From Mycobacterium sp. (GTDB taxonomy: Bacteria; Actinomycetota; Actinomycetes; Mycobacteriales; Mycobacteriaceae): DNA of 64,000 bases. Shown in pieces: positions 8,348-16,740 of the stretch. The notes beneath the pieces are model-generated. The model made no database searches and was not told the origin of the DNA. It saw nothing but the letters and a program-made list of their open reading frames with translations. Every line of letters begins with the position of its first letter. Within the stretch, counting starts at the first letter, position 1. The stretch spans positions 62,001-126,000 of the forward strand of contig NZ_SCRH01000047.1 in assembly GCF_004298145.1 (NCBI RefSeq). Direction: 5' to 3'. The position numbers and the translations under genes were made by a program.

Positions 8348-9466
8348 ATGGCGCTGATTACCACGAGTGACCAGGAGGTATTGCGCGACGTCATGCGCGC
8401 GTTTCTGCGAAAGTACTCTTCGGAAGCCGATGTCCGCGAGCAGATGGACAGCGATCTGGGATATGACCAGCAGGCATGGGAGACCGCCGCCGAACAGATC
8501 GGGATGCAGGCGCTGGCCATCCCCGAGGAATTCGGTGGCGCCGGCTGTGCATTCGACGAGTTGGCCGTGGTCCTCGAAGAGACGGGGCGCACCCTGTTCA
8601 CCGGGCCGGTGCTGGCCAGTGTTGTTCTGGCCCCCACGGCCTTATTGCTATCGAAGGACCAGCAGGCCTGCCAGCGATATTTGCCGGGCATCGCCGATGG
8701 CTCACGCGTGGCTACTGTCGCGATAAGCGAGGATGCCGCGGTCTGGAATGAATCCGACATCGCGGTGACGGCCGTTCCGTCGGGGGATGGGTGGGCTCTC
8801 ACCGGTACCAAGCGTTACGTGGTGAATGGCGCCGAAGCCGACCTGGTTTTGGTGGCAGCGCGCACGGACGAAGGCGTGTCACTGTTTGCGGTTGACCATG
8901 GAGTCGCCGGGCTGACGATCGAACAGCTGCCGGTGATGGATTTGACGCGCCGCATCGCGACGCTGCAATTTGACCGGTGCCCGGCTGTCCTCGTGGGTGA
9001 AGAGGGGGCAGGTTGGGCGCCTCTGTCGGGGCTGTTCGACCACGCCATTGCTGCTTTGGCGTGCGAACAGGTGGGCGCGGCTGCGGCAGTACTGGAGTCA
9101 ACCGTCGGGTACCTCAAGGTGCGTCATCAGTTCGGGCGTCCGATCGGGTCTTTCCAGGCGCTCAAGCACCGCTGTGCAGACATGCTCGTCGAGCTCGAAT
9201 CGGCCCGATCGGCGGCGGCCTATGCCAGCGCAGCGGTCTCGGCAGGCGCAGACGATGTTTCCGTGGCTGCGTCGATCGCCAAGGTTTATTGTTCTCAGGC
9301 GCTGTATCACATTGCTGCCGAGAGCATTCAGATGCACGGTGGCATTGGCTTCACCTGGGAGCATCCCGCCCATCTGTACTTCAAGCGGGCGAAATCGGCT
9401 GAGGTGCTTTTCGGATCCCCCGCAGCGCACCGGGAGCGGATTGCCCAGCTGCTCGGCATGAGTTAG
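8348..9466 (+). CDS. acyl-CoA dehydrogenase (FadE family), second subunit type
   Basis: A 372-aa acyl-CoA dehydrogenase of the shorter, more divergent type. It contains IPEEFGGAG near residue 58, LTGTKRYVVNG in the middle and QMHGGIGFTWEHPAHLYFKRA at the C-terminus. The ATG at 8348 is preferred; a TTG 24 bases earlier is possible. A 94-base AT-richer gap (with GATAATCAG and TTACTG) separates it from the preceding FadE, so it may have its own promoter. Pairing of one long and one short FadE is typical of alpha2beta2 steroid acyl-CoA dehydrogenases, which is a reasonable but unproven reading here. Confidence 0.9.
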   Translation: MALITTSDQEVLRDVMRAFLRKYSSEADVREQMDSDLGYDQQAWETAAEQIGMQALAIPEEFGGAGCAFDELAVVLEETGRTLFTGPVLASVVLAPTALLLSKDQQACQRYLPGIADGSRVATVAISEDAAVWNESDIAVTAVPSGDGWALTGTKRYVVNGAEADLVLVAARTDEGVSLFAVDHGVAGLTIEQLPVMDLTRRIATLQFDRCPAVLVGEEGAGWAPLSGLFDHAIAALACEQVGAAAAVLESTVGYLKVRHQFGRPIGSFQALKHRCADMLVELESARSAAAYASAAVSAGADDVSVAASIAKVYCSQALYHIAAESIQMHGGIGFTWEHPAHLYFKRAKSAEVLFGSPAAHRERIAQLLGMS

Positions 9467-9655
9467 GCGATCCGGTCACACTGCCTGCGAGGGTGATGCG
9501 CACCGGCGCTACGACATCACGAACTCGCTCCTACCAGCTCATTGCTTCGACGGGCTCAACGCCCGGCAACTTCGCGGATAGGCATCGCCATGCCCGATCC
9601 TGTCTTCCTCAGCACCGCCATCGCGGCCTGTCGTATCGCCAATCAGGACAATAAT

Positions 9656-9667
9656 CTATCTTGATAG
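9656..9667. promoter_or_regulatory. short inverted repeat upstream of CoA-transferase pair
   Basis: CTATCTTGATAG (5-base arms around TT) lies 19 bases before the start codon at 9686, in an AT-rich patch of an otherwise GC-rich 219-base gap (9467-9685). It could be an operator for the CoA-transferase pair. The rest of the gap shows no gene. Confidence 0.3.
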
Positions 9668-9685
9668 CAATCGGAATGGAGGCCA

Positions 9686-10951
9686 ATGAACAACGACCAG
9701 GATGCGCTGCTGTCCGGTGTGCGCGTGGTGGAGTCGGCGTCTCTGCTCAACGGTGACACCCTGGGGATGCTGCTCGGCGACTTGGGTGCGGACGTGATCA
9801 AGGTGGAGAGTCCAGGACGCGGCGACTACCTGCGCGACTTCATGGGTCAGATCACGGCGCACAACAGCCCGGCGCACCTGCAGGTGAACCGCAATAAGCG
9901 CAGCGTCGCCGTCGACGTCCGCACCGACGCCGGCCGCGATGCGTTTTGGCGGCTGCTCGAGAGCGCTGATGTGTTCGTTGACGGCAACGCCGCCGGGGCC
10001 ATGGATCGACTGGGCATCGGCTATGACGCTCAGCGACAACGTAACCCAGCCATCATCTACGCCAGCGTGACCGGATTCGGGCTACTGGGTCCCTATAGCA
10101 AAATTCCGACGCATGGCATGTTGATGACCGCCCTGGCGGGGGCCAACCCGGTCGCCCGCGGCGAAGACGGTTTCATGCATCCGATCCCCCCGTCGGGGTT
10201 GGGGGGAGCCGAGATGGGTGGAGAGGCTACGGCCGCGGCCGCGGTGCACGCGGCTCTACGAGTCGCTGCCGCTCTGTTCGCGCGGGAACGGACGGGCAAG
10301 GGCTGTCATATTGATGTGGCGGGTTCGGATGCCGTCATCGCCCAGGCGCTGGCCGCCGTGATCTATAAGCTCAACGATGCTCGGCTCACCGAGCGTGACT
10401 CTTTGCCGACGATTGACGGTGGAGTATGGAAGGGCGCCAAGTACCAGTTCTACGAAACTCGTGATGGCCGAATGGTGATTCTGGCCGCGATCGAGGACAA
10501 GTTCTGGGCGAACTTCTGCACAGCCATTGATCGGCCCGACTTGATCAGCTCTTCGGTGTCCTCCGCGGGCGGGGTCGACTTCGGCGGGGACGAGACGGCC
10601 CTGCGGGATGCACTGATCGCGGTGTTCGCCTCGCGAGATCAACAAGAGTGGGTCGAACTCGCTGCGAGACATCGTTTTCCCCTTGGCCCTGCGCCCATCA
10701 CTCTCACAGAGATGGCCGCTGACCCACACATTTGCGCGCGGTCGATCATTGTCGAGGCCGACCACCCCGATGCCGGTCCCTTCACCTACGTGGGTTCTGC
10801 GGCTGTCATCGACGGACAGCCGTTTCGAGTACGCAGGCCTGCGCCAGCCCTGGGGGAGCACACCACACAGGTATTGAGCGAGATCGGTTATGACGGTGAC
10901 GAATTGGAGCTGTTGCGCGCGGGGATATCATCGGTGGCCAATGAGTGGTGA
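9686..10951 (+). CDS. CaiB/BaiF family CoA-transferase, catalytic Asp apparently absent
   Basis: A 421-aa type III CoA-transferase family protein with the normal N-terminal LGDLGADVIKVESPG and a TGKGCHIDVAGSDAV segment. At the position of the catalytic aspartate (16 residues before the LFAR-type turn) it has Thr, in MGGEATAAAAVHAAL, with a Glu two residues earlier. GGAGG precedes the ATG. The 3' end overlaps the next CoA-transferase by 11 bases. That partner keeps the Asp, so the two may form a heteromeric enzyme in which this is the structural or acceptor-binding subunit, as in BbsEF-type transferases (inference). Confidence 0.88.
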   Translation: MNNDQDALLSGVRVVESASLLNGDTLGMLLGDLGADVIKVESPGRGDYLRDFMGQITAHNSPAHLQVNRNKRSVAVDVRTDAGRDAFWRLLESADVFVDGNAAGAMDRLGIGYDAQRQRNPAIIYASVTGFGLLGPYSKIPTHGMLMTALAGANPVARGEDGFMHPIPPSGLGGAEMGGEATAAAAVHAALRVAAALFARERTGKGCHIDVAGSDAVIAQALAAVIYKLNDARLTERDSLPTIDGGVWKGAKYQFYETRDGRMVILAAIEDKFWANFCTAIDRPDLISSSVSSAGGVDFGGDETALRDALIAVFASRDQQEWVELAARHRFPLGPAPITLTEMAADPHICARSIIVEADHPDAGPFTYVGSAAVIDGQPFRVRRPAPALGEHTTQVLSEIGYDGDELELLRAGISSVANEW

Positions 10952-12167
10952 CCAGCTCGATCCGTCGCAACAGCCCACACACGGCGACGGGGTGCTCGCG
11001 GGTATCCGTGTGCTGGACTTCGGTAAGCATGTCGCCGGCCCGTGGTGCGCGGCGCTTTTGGCCGATCTGGGCGCGGAGGTGATTCGCATTGAGCGGCCCG
11101 GCGGGGGCGATGACCGCTACATCGCCCCTGTAGCTGAAGATGGCTCCGGGGCAATGTATCTCGTCTGTAACCGTGGCAAGCGGGCCATTACTCTAGCGGC
11201 CCATCGTCCAGAAGCGACGCAGATCATCGACGCCCTGGTCGGTTCCGCCGACGTGGTTGTCGCCAATTTGCCCGCGGCGACGCGGCAACGGATGGGACTT
11301 GACTGGGAATCGCTACATGCGCGGCGCCCCGGCGCTGTGCTGGTGACAGCGACGGCGTTTGGTGATGAGGGTCCCTACGCGGAGCGGATCGGTTTCGATG
11401 GCACGATCCAGGCGATGAGTGGCGCGATCGCGCTGTCGGGACAGCCCGGGTCTCCGACACGATGCTGGGTCCCCTACATCGACTTTGCGACGGGAAGCTT
11501 CTTGGCAATGGGGGTGCTCGCCGCACTGATGGCGCGCATGGGCAACGGCCTAGGTCAGCACGTCGACGGCTCGCTGCTCAACACCGGCTTGTTGATGGGT
11601 AACCGCGAAACCGTCGAAGCCCAGGTGCTCGGTATTCGGCGCGAGCCCAGTGGAAACCGGGGGCAGACGTCGGGACCTTTTGACATCTTTGCCACCGAGG
11701 ACGGTTTCGTGATGGCATCGGTGGTGGGAGATCGCCAATTCGAGCGCTGGTGTTCACTAGTGGATCGCGAGGATTTGCTGCACGATGAGCGGTTCAGCAA
11801 CGACACCGACCGTGGACGACATGGAAAGGAACTGAGCGATATCTTCGCCAGTTGGTGCGCCGGGGTGACGACCGAAAAGGTGATCGCCGAGCTGTCGCGC
11901 GCGGGCATCGCCGCAGGGCCGGTCATGCGTCCTGAGGACCTGCTCGACGACCCCCAAGTGCGATTTGCCGAGCACCTGATCGACGTGCCGTACCCGGGGA
12001 TGGCACAACCGGCACCCATCGCCGACTTTCCGGTCAGGTTGTCCGGTACGCCTGGCCGGATCCGTGGCCCCGCGCCGACACTGGGCGCCGACACCATCGA
12101 TATCTTGTCCGAACTCGGGTTCGATCGCGATCGCATCGAGCAGTGGCGCGCCGACAGAGTGATCTGA
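10941..12167 (+). CDS. CaiB/BaiF family CoA-transferase (catalytic subunit of a pair)
   Basis: A 408-aa type III CoA-transferase. The start at 10941 (MSGDQLDPSQQ) overlaps the preceding gene by 11 bases; a start 51 bases earlier would extend into that gene without adding any domain. LLADLGAEVIRIERPGGGDD is near residues 40-58. The catalytic aspartate can be placed at Asp181 in PYIDFATGS. The GLGQHVDGSLLNTG strand is also typical. The overlap and paralogy with 9686-10951 argue for a two-subunit enzyme. A GntR regulator follows after 171 bases. Confidence 0.9.
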   Translation: MSGDQLDPSQQPTHGDGVLAGIRVLDFGKHVAGPWCAALLADLGAEVIRIERPGGGDDRYIAPVAEDGSGAMYLVCNRGKRAITLAAHRPEATQIIDALVGSADVVVANLPAATRQRMGLDWESLHARRPGAVLVTATAFGDEGPYAERIGFDGTIQAMSGAIALSGQPGSPTRCWVPYIDFATGSFLAMGVLAALMARMGNGLGQHVDGSLLNTGLLMGNRETVEAQVLGIRREPSGNRGQTSGPFDIFATEDGFVMASVVGDRQFERWCSLVDREDLLHDERFSNDTDRGRHGKELSDIFASWCAGVTTEKVIAELSRAGIAAGPVMRPEDLLDDPQVRFAEHLIDVPYPGMAQPAPIADFPVRLSGTPGRIRGPAPTLGADTIDILSELGFDRDRIEQWRADRVI

Positions 12168-12245
12168 ACGAATCGAATGTGGGTACCGTCTTGAGACTTT
12201 CGTCGCGATTGCACCGGCGACGACTCATCACAGGCGACAAAGCAC

Positions 12246-12286
12246 TATAATAAGTCAAATTATTCGGACAGATAGAATCCTTATCT
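12246..12286 (+). promoter_or_regulatory. promoter and probable operator of the GntR gene
   Basis: A perfect TATAAT -10 hexamer is at 12246-12251. An inverted repeat AGATA-7-TATCT follows at 12270-12286, about 12 bases past the predicted transcription start. A repressor bound there would block elongation, which fits autoregulation by the FCD-type regulator encoded from 12339. Confidence 0.45.
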
Positions 12287-12338
12287 AGCGGCGTCGGCCG
12301 CTATGGGCAGCGGGAACTGAGAGGAACGGTGCGCCGCA

Positions 12339-13085
12339 ATGCGGACTTCGACGATAGTCAAGGTTCCCAAGGCCAGCGAACTTGTGGCCGCCAATTTGCG
12401 GCGTCGCATCATTACCGGGGACCTGAAGCCCGGCGAACTGTTGCCGAACGAAGCCGTCTTGATGGGAGAATTCGGGGTCTCGCGACCGACGCTTCGCGAA
12501 GCCTTCCGGATCTTGGAATCGGAGGCCATTATCACGGTGCTGCGTGGTGCGCGCGGCGGCGGCCGCGTGCTCGAGCCCGACGGCGCCGTCGCTGCTCGCT
12601 ACATGGGTATCCTGCTGCAGTACCAGGGCACACCGCTGAGCGACGTGTACCGGGCCCGCACCGAGATCGAGGTCTCAGCGGTGGGAATGTTGAGCACCGT
12701 GCGACGCAAATCGGCCTTGCAACAAATCGAGGCGTTGGCGCACGAGGCCGAGCCGCTCATCGAGGATGACGATGCTTTTGCCGAACACGATCTGCAGTTT
12801 CACTCCGCAATCGTCGAGGCTGCGGGCAATACCACGCTGGCGGAGCTGAGCAAGATGCTGTTCCAGATCATCGAAGCCCACAACGCGATGTACATTGCCA
12901 CCCACCCCCGCGGTTTCAGCAGCCCGGTCAACAAGCAGGCCCAACGTGCCTATGTGCGTCTTGTCAAACTGCTCAACGAGGGTGATATCGAAGGCGCTCA
13001 AAAACATTGGCGAAGGCATTTGGAGGCCGTCGAAACCTACATGGTTGGCGAGGCCGATTCGACCCTGGTCGAGGTGTTGTCCTAG
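12339..13085 (+). CDS. GntR family transcriptional regulator (FadR/FCD subfamily)
   Basis: A 248-aa regulator. The N-terminal winged helix (residues about 12-75) has the GntR signature VSRPTLREAFRILESEAII, and the C-terminal helical FCD domain contains the HDLQFHSAIVEAAGN metal/ligand region. FCD regulators bind acyl-CoAs or organic acids and usually repress neighbouring catabolic operons. The CoA-transferase pair just upstream and its own promoter are the likely targets. It faces the amidohydrolase on the opposite strand, with only 15 bases between the two stops. Confidence 0.92.
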   Translation: MRTSTIVKVPKASELVAANLRRRIITGDLKPGELLPNEAVLMGEFGVSRPTLREAFRILESEAIITVLRGARGGGRVLEPDGAVAARYMGILLQYQGTPLSDVYRARTEIEVSAVGMLSTVRRKSALQQIEALAHEAEPLIEDDDAFAEHDLQFHSAIVEAAGNTTLAELSKMLFQIIEAHNAMYIATHPRGFSSPVNKQAQRAYVRLVKLLNEGDIEGAQKHWRRHLEAVETYMVGEADSTLVEVLS

Positions 13086-13100
13086 GGGCCGGCCGCCTGA

Positions 13101-14309
13101 CTAGGTGCCGTTGATCAGCGCCAGCCCGTTGTCGCGCAGGAAAGACTTGCGCCGCTCGTCGCCGAGGCCGGCGACGCGCGAGTACATGTCGGCAGGCTCG
13201 CGAAGTCCTTCCGCGTGCGGCCAGTCCGAGCCCATCAGCAGGCAATCAACAGTGCCCAACCGCTCCGCCAACGACGGGGTGTCGTCTTCGGGATAGGGCA
13301 CCACACGGACGTGCTTTTTGAAGACATTGCTGGGGCGTTCCGTCAATTGACCGCCTAGCCACGGACCGCCGCGCGCCATGCCCCGGCTCTTGTCCATGTG
13401 CCGAACGAAATGCGGGACCCACTCCGCACCGAACTCACTGACCAGCACCTTGATGTTCGGGAAGCGTCCGAACAAATTGTCGAAGATCAAAGCCGACAGA
13501 GTGTCGGTGATTGGGCGTTCGCCGTAGGTGTTTTGCCACTGCCATGCCGAGAACTGGAACGGCGGGCCAAGCCTCCATCCCCAGTCGGTAGCGACGTGCT
13601 CCTGGTAGTGGAACTCGGTAATGTGATACGACACAACCACTTTGGCCTCGTTAATGCGGGCCCAGAACGGGTCAAAGTACGGATCTCCGGGCGAGCGGCC
13701 ATAGGCGGGGCCGGCGGGCAACAGAATGAATCGCGCACCGGCATTTAAAACACGGTCAAGCTCTGCGCACGAGCGCTCGAGGTCGCGCATCGACAGCACA
13801 GCCGGTGCGTAGATCGTGCCTTTGAACTCGAATCCCCAGTCCTCGTCGATCCACCGGTTCAACGCCACAATGTTGTCGTACAGAACCTCGGTGTCTTTCA
13901 GATAGGCCTCCGCCAGCAGGCTCCAGCCGCCGGGGTACATGATCGACTTCTCGATCTGTTGCTCGTGAAGTTGGATCAGCCGTTTGTTTCTGTCCCGGTA
14001 CTCGTCCTGGATCGGCTCATAAAACCGGTCTGCGTCGCTGGCATCACCCGACGCGCGTTGCTTCAGCATTTCCACCAGCGATCCCGGGACATACGCCTCG
14101 TCGAGGTCGTTCTCCAGTGCGGTCACCAGGCGATCATTCGCGAGCAGAACTTTGTGGTCATAGCCCGCAGCTCTGATGGTGCGCACCGCGGTGTGCAGCT
14201 TGTTCTTCGGCATGAATCGGGTGAACGCGTCTTCGGCCTCATAGGAGTGCTGGTCGAAGTCGGTCATCAGGTAGGGCAGCGTTCCGACCGTGTTTTCGAT
14301 AATGGCCAT
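13101..14309 (-). CDS. amidohydrolase-2 family metal-dependent hydrolase
   Basis: A 402-aa TIM-barrel protein of the Amidohydrolase_2 family. The ATG at 14309 (MAIIENTVG) is chosen because GGAGGAAT stands just upstream; the open frame continues further but without domain support. The N-terminal strand is DFDQHSY, with one of the two usual histidines. VVSYHITEFHY and LMGSDWPHAEG give the later metal ligands. It is the only gene between its start and the upstream TetR gene, and a tandem palindrome lies between them. It probably hydrolyses or decarboxylates a pathway intermediate; the substrate is unknown. Confidence 0.88.
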   Translation of the reverse strand: MAIIENTVGTLPYLMTDFDQHSYEAEDAFTRFMPKNKLHTAVRTIRAAGYDHKVLLANDRLVTALENDLDEAYVPGSLVEMLKQRASGDASDADRFYEPIQDEYRDRNKRLIQLHEQQIEKSIMYPGGWSLLAEAYLKDTEVLYDNIVALNRWIDEDWGFEFKGTIYAPAVLSMRDLERSCAELDRVLNAGARFILLPAGPAYGRSPGDPYFDPFWARINEAKVVVSYHITEFHYQEHVATDWGWRLGPPFQFSAWQWQNTYGERPITDTLSALIFDNLFGRFPNIKVLVSEFGAEWVPHFVRHMDKSRGMARGGPWLGGQLTERPSNVFKKHVRVVPYPEDDTPSLAERLGTVDCLLMGSDWPHAEGLREPADMYSRVAGLGDERRKSFLRDNGLALINGT

Positions 14310-14344
14310 TGCTATTCCTCCCACGATCAGGCCTGACGTCCACT

Positions 14345-14383
14345 CTCCGAGAGAATCTATCAAGTTGCGAGAATCTCTCGCAA
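14345..14383. promoter_or_regulatory. tandem palindromic operator between TetR and amidohydrolase
   Basis: TTGCGAGA-ATC-TCTCGCAA at 14365-14383 is a perfect inverted repeat with 8-base arms. Directly beside it, 14345-14363 read on the other strand matches it at 14 of 19 positions. Two adjacent copies in the 83-base gap upstream of the amidohydrolase look like a TetR operator, most likely for the regulator at 14393-14968. No T-run follows, so a terminator is less likely. Confidence 0.65.
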
Positions 14384-14392
14384 GTGGCGCGG

Positions 14393-14968
14393 CTAGTGCG
14401 TGGTCGCGTCGGCGAACATGCGGCGGGTGGTGTCCGCTATATCGACCGGCTCGGAAGCCGACTGCCATTGCCAGAGCGCTGCAGCCAGGCAACCGACGGC
14501 GAGATTAGCCAGCAGCACATGCCGTCCGTTGACGTCCGTCTCGTTTTCGGCAGCGAACTGCCTGGCCAGCGCGTGTTCCCAGCGGAGCCGCATCCGCATG
14601 CTGCGCGGCTCGAGTTCGCGCGTGGTCATCACCAGTCGGGTCACTCGCTGCGTTTCGGCGTCGGCGTCATGCAGGTAGTTGTGTGCAAATTCGGCGACCG
14701 GTCCGGCCAGCGCCTCCAGTGTTTGGGCGCGACCTTGGCGGGCGGCAACGAGATTGACCAGGCCATCCACTGCATCGCGTTCGCTGACGAACAGGACTTC
14801 CTCTTTGGACCGGAAGTGGCGAAAGAACGTGGCCGGTGAGACTCCGGCGCGCTTTGCGATCTGTTCCACCGTGGTGGCCGAGTAGCCTTGCTGTTCGAAC
14901 AGCGTCAGTGCTGCGGCTTCGATGTCTCGCTTGGTGCGGGAGCGGTTGCGTTCGCGCAATGACGCCAT
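14393..14968 (-). CDS. TetR family transcriptional regulator
   Basis: A 191-aa regulator. The ATG at 14968 (MASLRERNRSRTKR) is preferred over one 60 bases upstream because the DNA-binding domain begins immediately after it. The helix-turn-helix covers about residues 27-50: TTVEQIAKRAGVSPATFFRHF. The C-terminal half is an unassigned ligand-binding domain. The palindromes at 14345-14383 downstream suggest it controls the amidohydrolase. It is divergent from the SDR operon at 15130. Confidence 0.9.
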   Translation of the reverse strand: MASLRERNRSRTKRDIEAAALTLFEQQGYSATTVEQIAKRAGVSPATFFRHFRSKEEVLFVSERDAVDGLVNLVAARQGRAQTLEALAGPVAEFAHNYLHDADAETQRVTRLVMTTRELEPRSMRMRLRWEHALARQFAAENETDVNGRHVLLANLAVGCLAAALWQWQSASEPVDIADTTRRMFADATTH

Positions 14969-15061
14969 GATCGCTCCCGTTCGGCTCGGTGTTTTGATAA
15001 CTGCTGGTGAACCATAGCAACGATCCACGCGAGGGTGCGCTCCGCTCCGTTGATTTCTAAT

Positions 15062-15074
15062 ATGATTGAATCAT
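15062..15074. promoter_or_regulatory. palindrome in the divergent TetR/SDR promoter region
   Basis: ATGATT-G-AATCAT is a perfect 13-base palindrome in the AT-rich part of the gap between the TetR start (14968) and the SDR operon (15130). It is unlike the GC-rich operator at 14365, so it may bind a different regulator. Confidence 0.35.
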
Positions 15075-15129
15075 TTAACTAATGAGGCGCAGAGCGCTGG
15101 CGGTAGCCGATCAGACAGGTGGACGTCGC

Positions 15130-15900
15130 ATGGGCACAACCGAACACGGCGGCCGAGTGGCCCTGGTCACTGCGGCCGCGGGTCAGGGCATCGGCAAAGC
15201 GATCGCAACGCGGCTTGGTGCCGACGGCGCGACCGTTATCGTCACCGACTCCCACCCCACGCGTGTCGTTGCGGCGGCCGCGGAGATCGCCGAGCGGACG
15301 GGCGCCACCGTGCATGCCAAACGACTTGATGTTGGTGTGCGCGAGGATATTTTGGAGGTGACCGATTGGGTCGCGCGCGAGGTCGGTCCGATCTCGATCT
15401 TGGTGAACAACGCGGCACACAACGAGATGGGGTCGATCTTCGACTACGAGCCCTCGAGCTGGGATCGGGTGATCGCGGTGAACCTCAGCGGGCCGTGGCT
15501 GCTGTCAAAGTCTGCAATGACCCAGATGCGCGACGCGGGCCGTGGCGGCGTCATTTTGAATGTTTCGACGTATGCGCCCGATCTGGGCGGGCTCGGTTTG
15601 GAAACGCCGTACGCGGTATCCAAGGGCGGCCTCAACGTGCTCACCCGGTGCTGCGCTCACGAGGGCGGCCCTTTCGGCATCAGGGTGAACACCTTGGCCA
15701 TGGGCGTGGTCACCGGAACTCGATTCATCGATGTCTTGCACCCAGACATCAAGGCCGAGCAATTGCCGAATTCACCGTTAGGGCGGTTGCCGGACGTAAC
15801 CGACATCGTCGAAGCGGCGGCATTCCTGATCTCCGACAAGTCGAGGGCAACGACCGGCGAGACACTCAACATCGCAGCGGGCATACACATGCGCTACTGA
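15130..15900 (+). CDS. short-chain dehydrogenase/reductase
   Basis: A 256-aa classical SDR (TAAAGQGIGKA cofactor loop, NNAA, serine in NVSTYAPD, YAVSK catalytic pair). It oxidises or reduces a hydroxyl/keto group with NAD(P). The start at 15130 (MGTTEHGG) places the Rossmann strand at the usual distance; an ATG at 15082 would add 16 basic residues. It leads a plus-strand series of three SDRs and a MaoC hydratase that likely form one operon. Confidence 0.88.
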   Translation: MGTTEHGGRVALVTAAAGQGIGKAIATRLGADGATVIVTDSHPTRVVAAAAEIAERTGATVHAKRLDVGVREDILEVTDWVAREVGPISILVNNAAHNEMGSIFDYEPSSWDRVIAVNLSGPWLLSKSAMTQMRDAGRGGVILNVSTYAPDLGGLGLETPYAVSKGGLNVLTRCCAHEGGPFGIRVNTLAMGVVTGTRFIDVLHPDIKAEQLPNSPLGRLPDVTDIVEAAAFLISDKSRATTGETLNIAAGIHMRY

Positions 15901-15951
15901 GCACGGGTACCGAACAGAGATCGAAAACCGAACCTCATCAAAGGAGAACGC

Positions 15952-16728
15952 ATGATACCAACCCGGTTTCGAGGCAGCTCAGCAATCGTCAGCGGCGGAG
16001 CGGGCGGCCTGGGGGAGGCGGCGGTGCGTCGTCTGCATGCCGAGGGGATTGCTGTGGTCATCGCCGACTTGGCGCAGGATAAGGGCAAAGCGCTCGCTGC
16101 GGAGTTAGGCGACGCAGCCGCCTTCGTCGAGACCGACGTCACCGACGAACGCGGTGTCTTAGCGGCGATCGACACCGCACGGCAGCTGGGCACGTTCCGG
16201 TACTCCGTTATCGCTCATGGTGGGTGGGGCGTGGCGCAGCGGGTGGTGCAACGCGACGGCAGCCCGGCAGATTTGGACGGATTCACCAAGACGATCGGTC
16301 TGTATCTCACAGGTACCTACAACCTACTTCGGTTGGCGGCCGCTGCCATTGCCACGGCCGAACCGATCGACGAGGAACGTGGTGCGGTGGTGATGACTGC
16401 GTCAATCGCCGGGTACGAGGGCCAGATCGGCCAGAGTGCCTATGCCGCAGCCAAAGCCGGTGTCATCGGATTGACACTTGCCGCTGCGCGTGATTTGGGT
16501 TCGGTGGGGATAAGGGTCAACACGATCGCCCCAGGGACGATGAAAACTCCGCTGATGGAATCGGTTGGCGAAGAAGCACTGGCGAAGTTCGCGGCCTCGG
16601 TGCCGTTCCCGAAGCGCCTGGGTACTCCCGCGGAATTTGCTGACGCGGCGACGTTTCTGTTGGGGAACCGCTACGTCAACGGCGAAGTGTTGCGGCTGGA
16701 CGGGGCGCAGCGCTTTGCGCCTCGGTGA
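15952..16728 (+). CDS. short-chain dehydrogenase, HSD10-like 3-hydroxyacyl-CoA dehydrogenase type
   Basis: A 258-aa SDR with SGGAGGLGEA as cofactor loop, SIAGYEGQIGQSAYAAAKAG as the active-site serine/tyrosine/lysine stretch, and an IAPGTMKTPL turn. The loop and the KAGVIGLTLAAARDL helix resemble type II/HSD17B10 3-hydroxyacyl-CoA dehydrogenases, which act on 2-methyl-3-hydroxyacyl-CoA and steroids. NNAG is replaced by AHGG. A strong AAAGGAG site precedes the ATG. The substrate is inferred only from family resemblance. Confidence 0.88.
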   Translation: MIPTRFRGSSAIVSGGAGGLGEAAVRRLHAEGIAVVIADLAQDKGKALAAELGDAAAFVETDVTDERGVLAAIDTARQLGTFRYSVIAHGGWGVAQRVVQRDGSPADLDGFTKTIGLYLTGTYNLLRLAAAAIATAEPIDEERGAVVMTASIAGYEGQIGQSAYAAAKAGVIGLTLAAARDLGSVGIRVNTIAPGTMKTPLMESVGEEALAKFAASVPFPKRLGTPAEFADAATFLLGNRYVNGEVLRLDGAQRFAPR

Positions 16729-16740
16729 AAAGGAGTTCTG

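Noticed and set aside
14365..14383. Palindrome as a terminator of the TetR gene
   Set aside because: No T-run, and a second, imperfect copy lies beside it, which fits an operator better.
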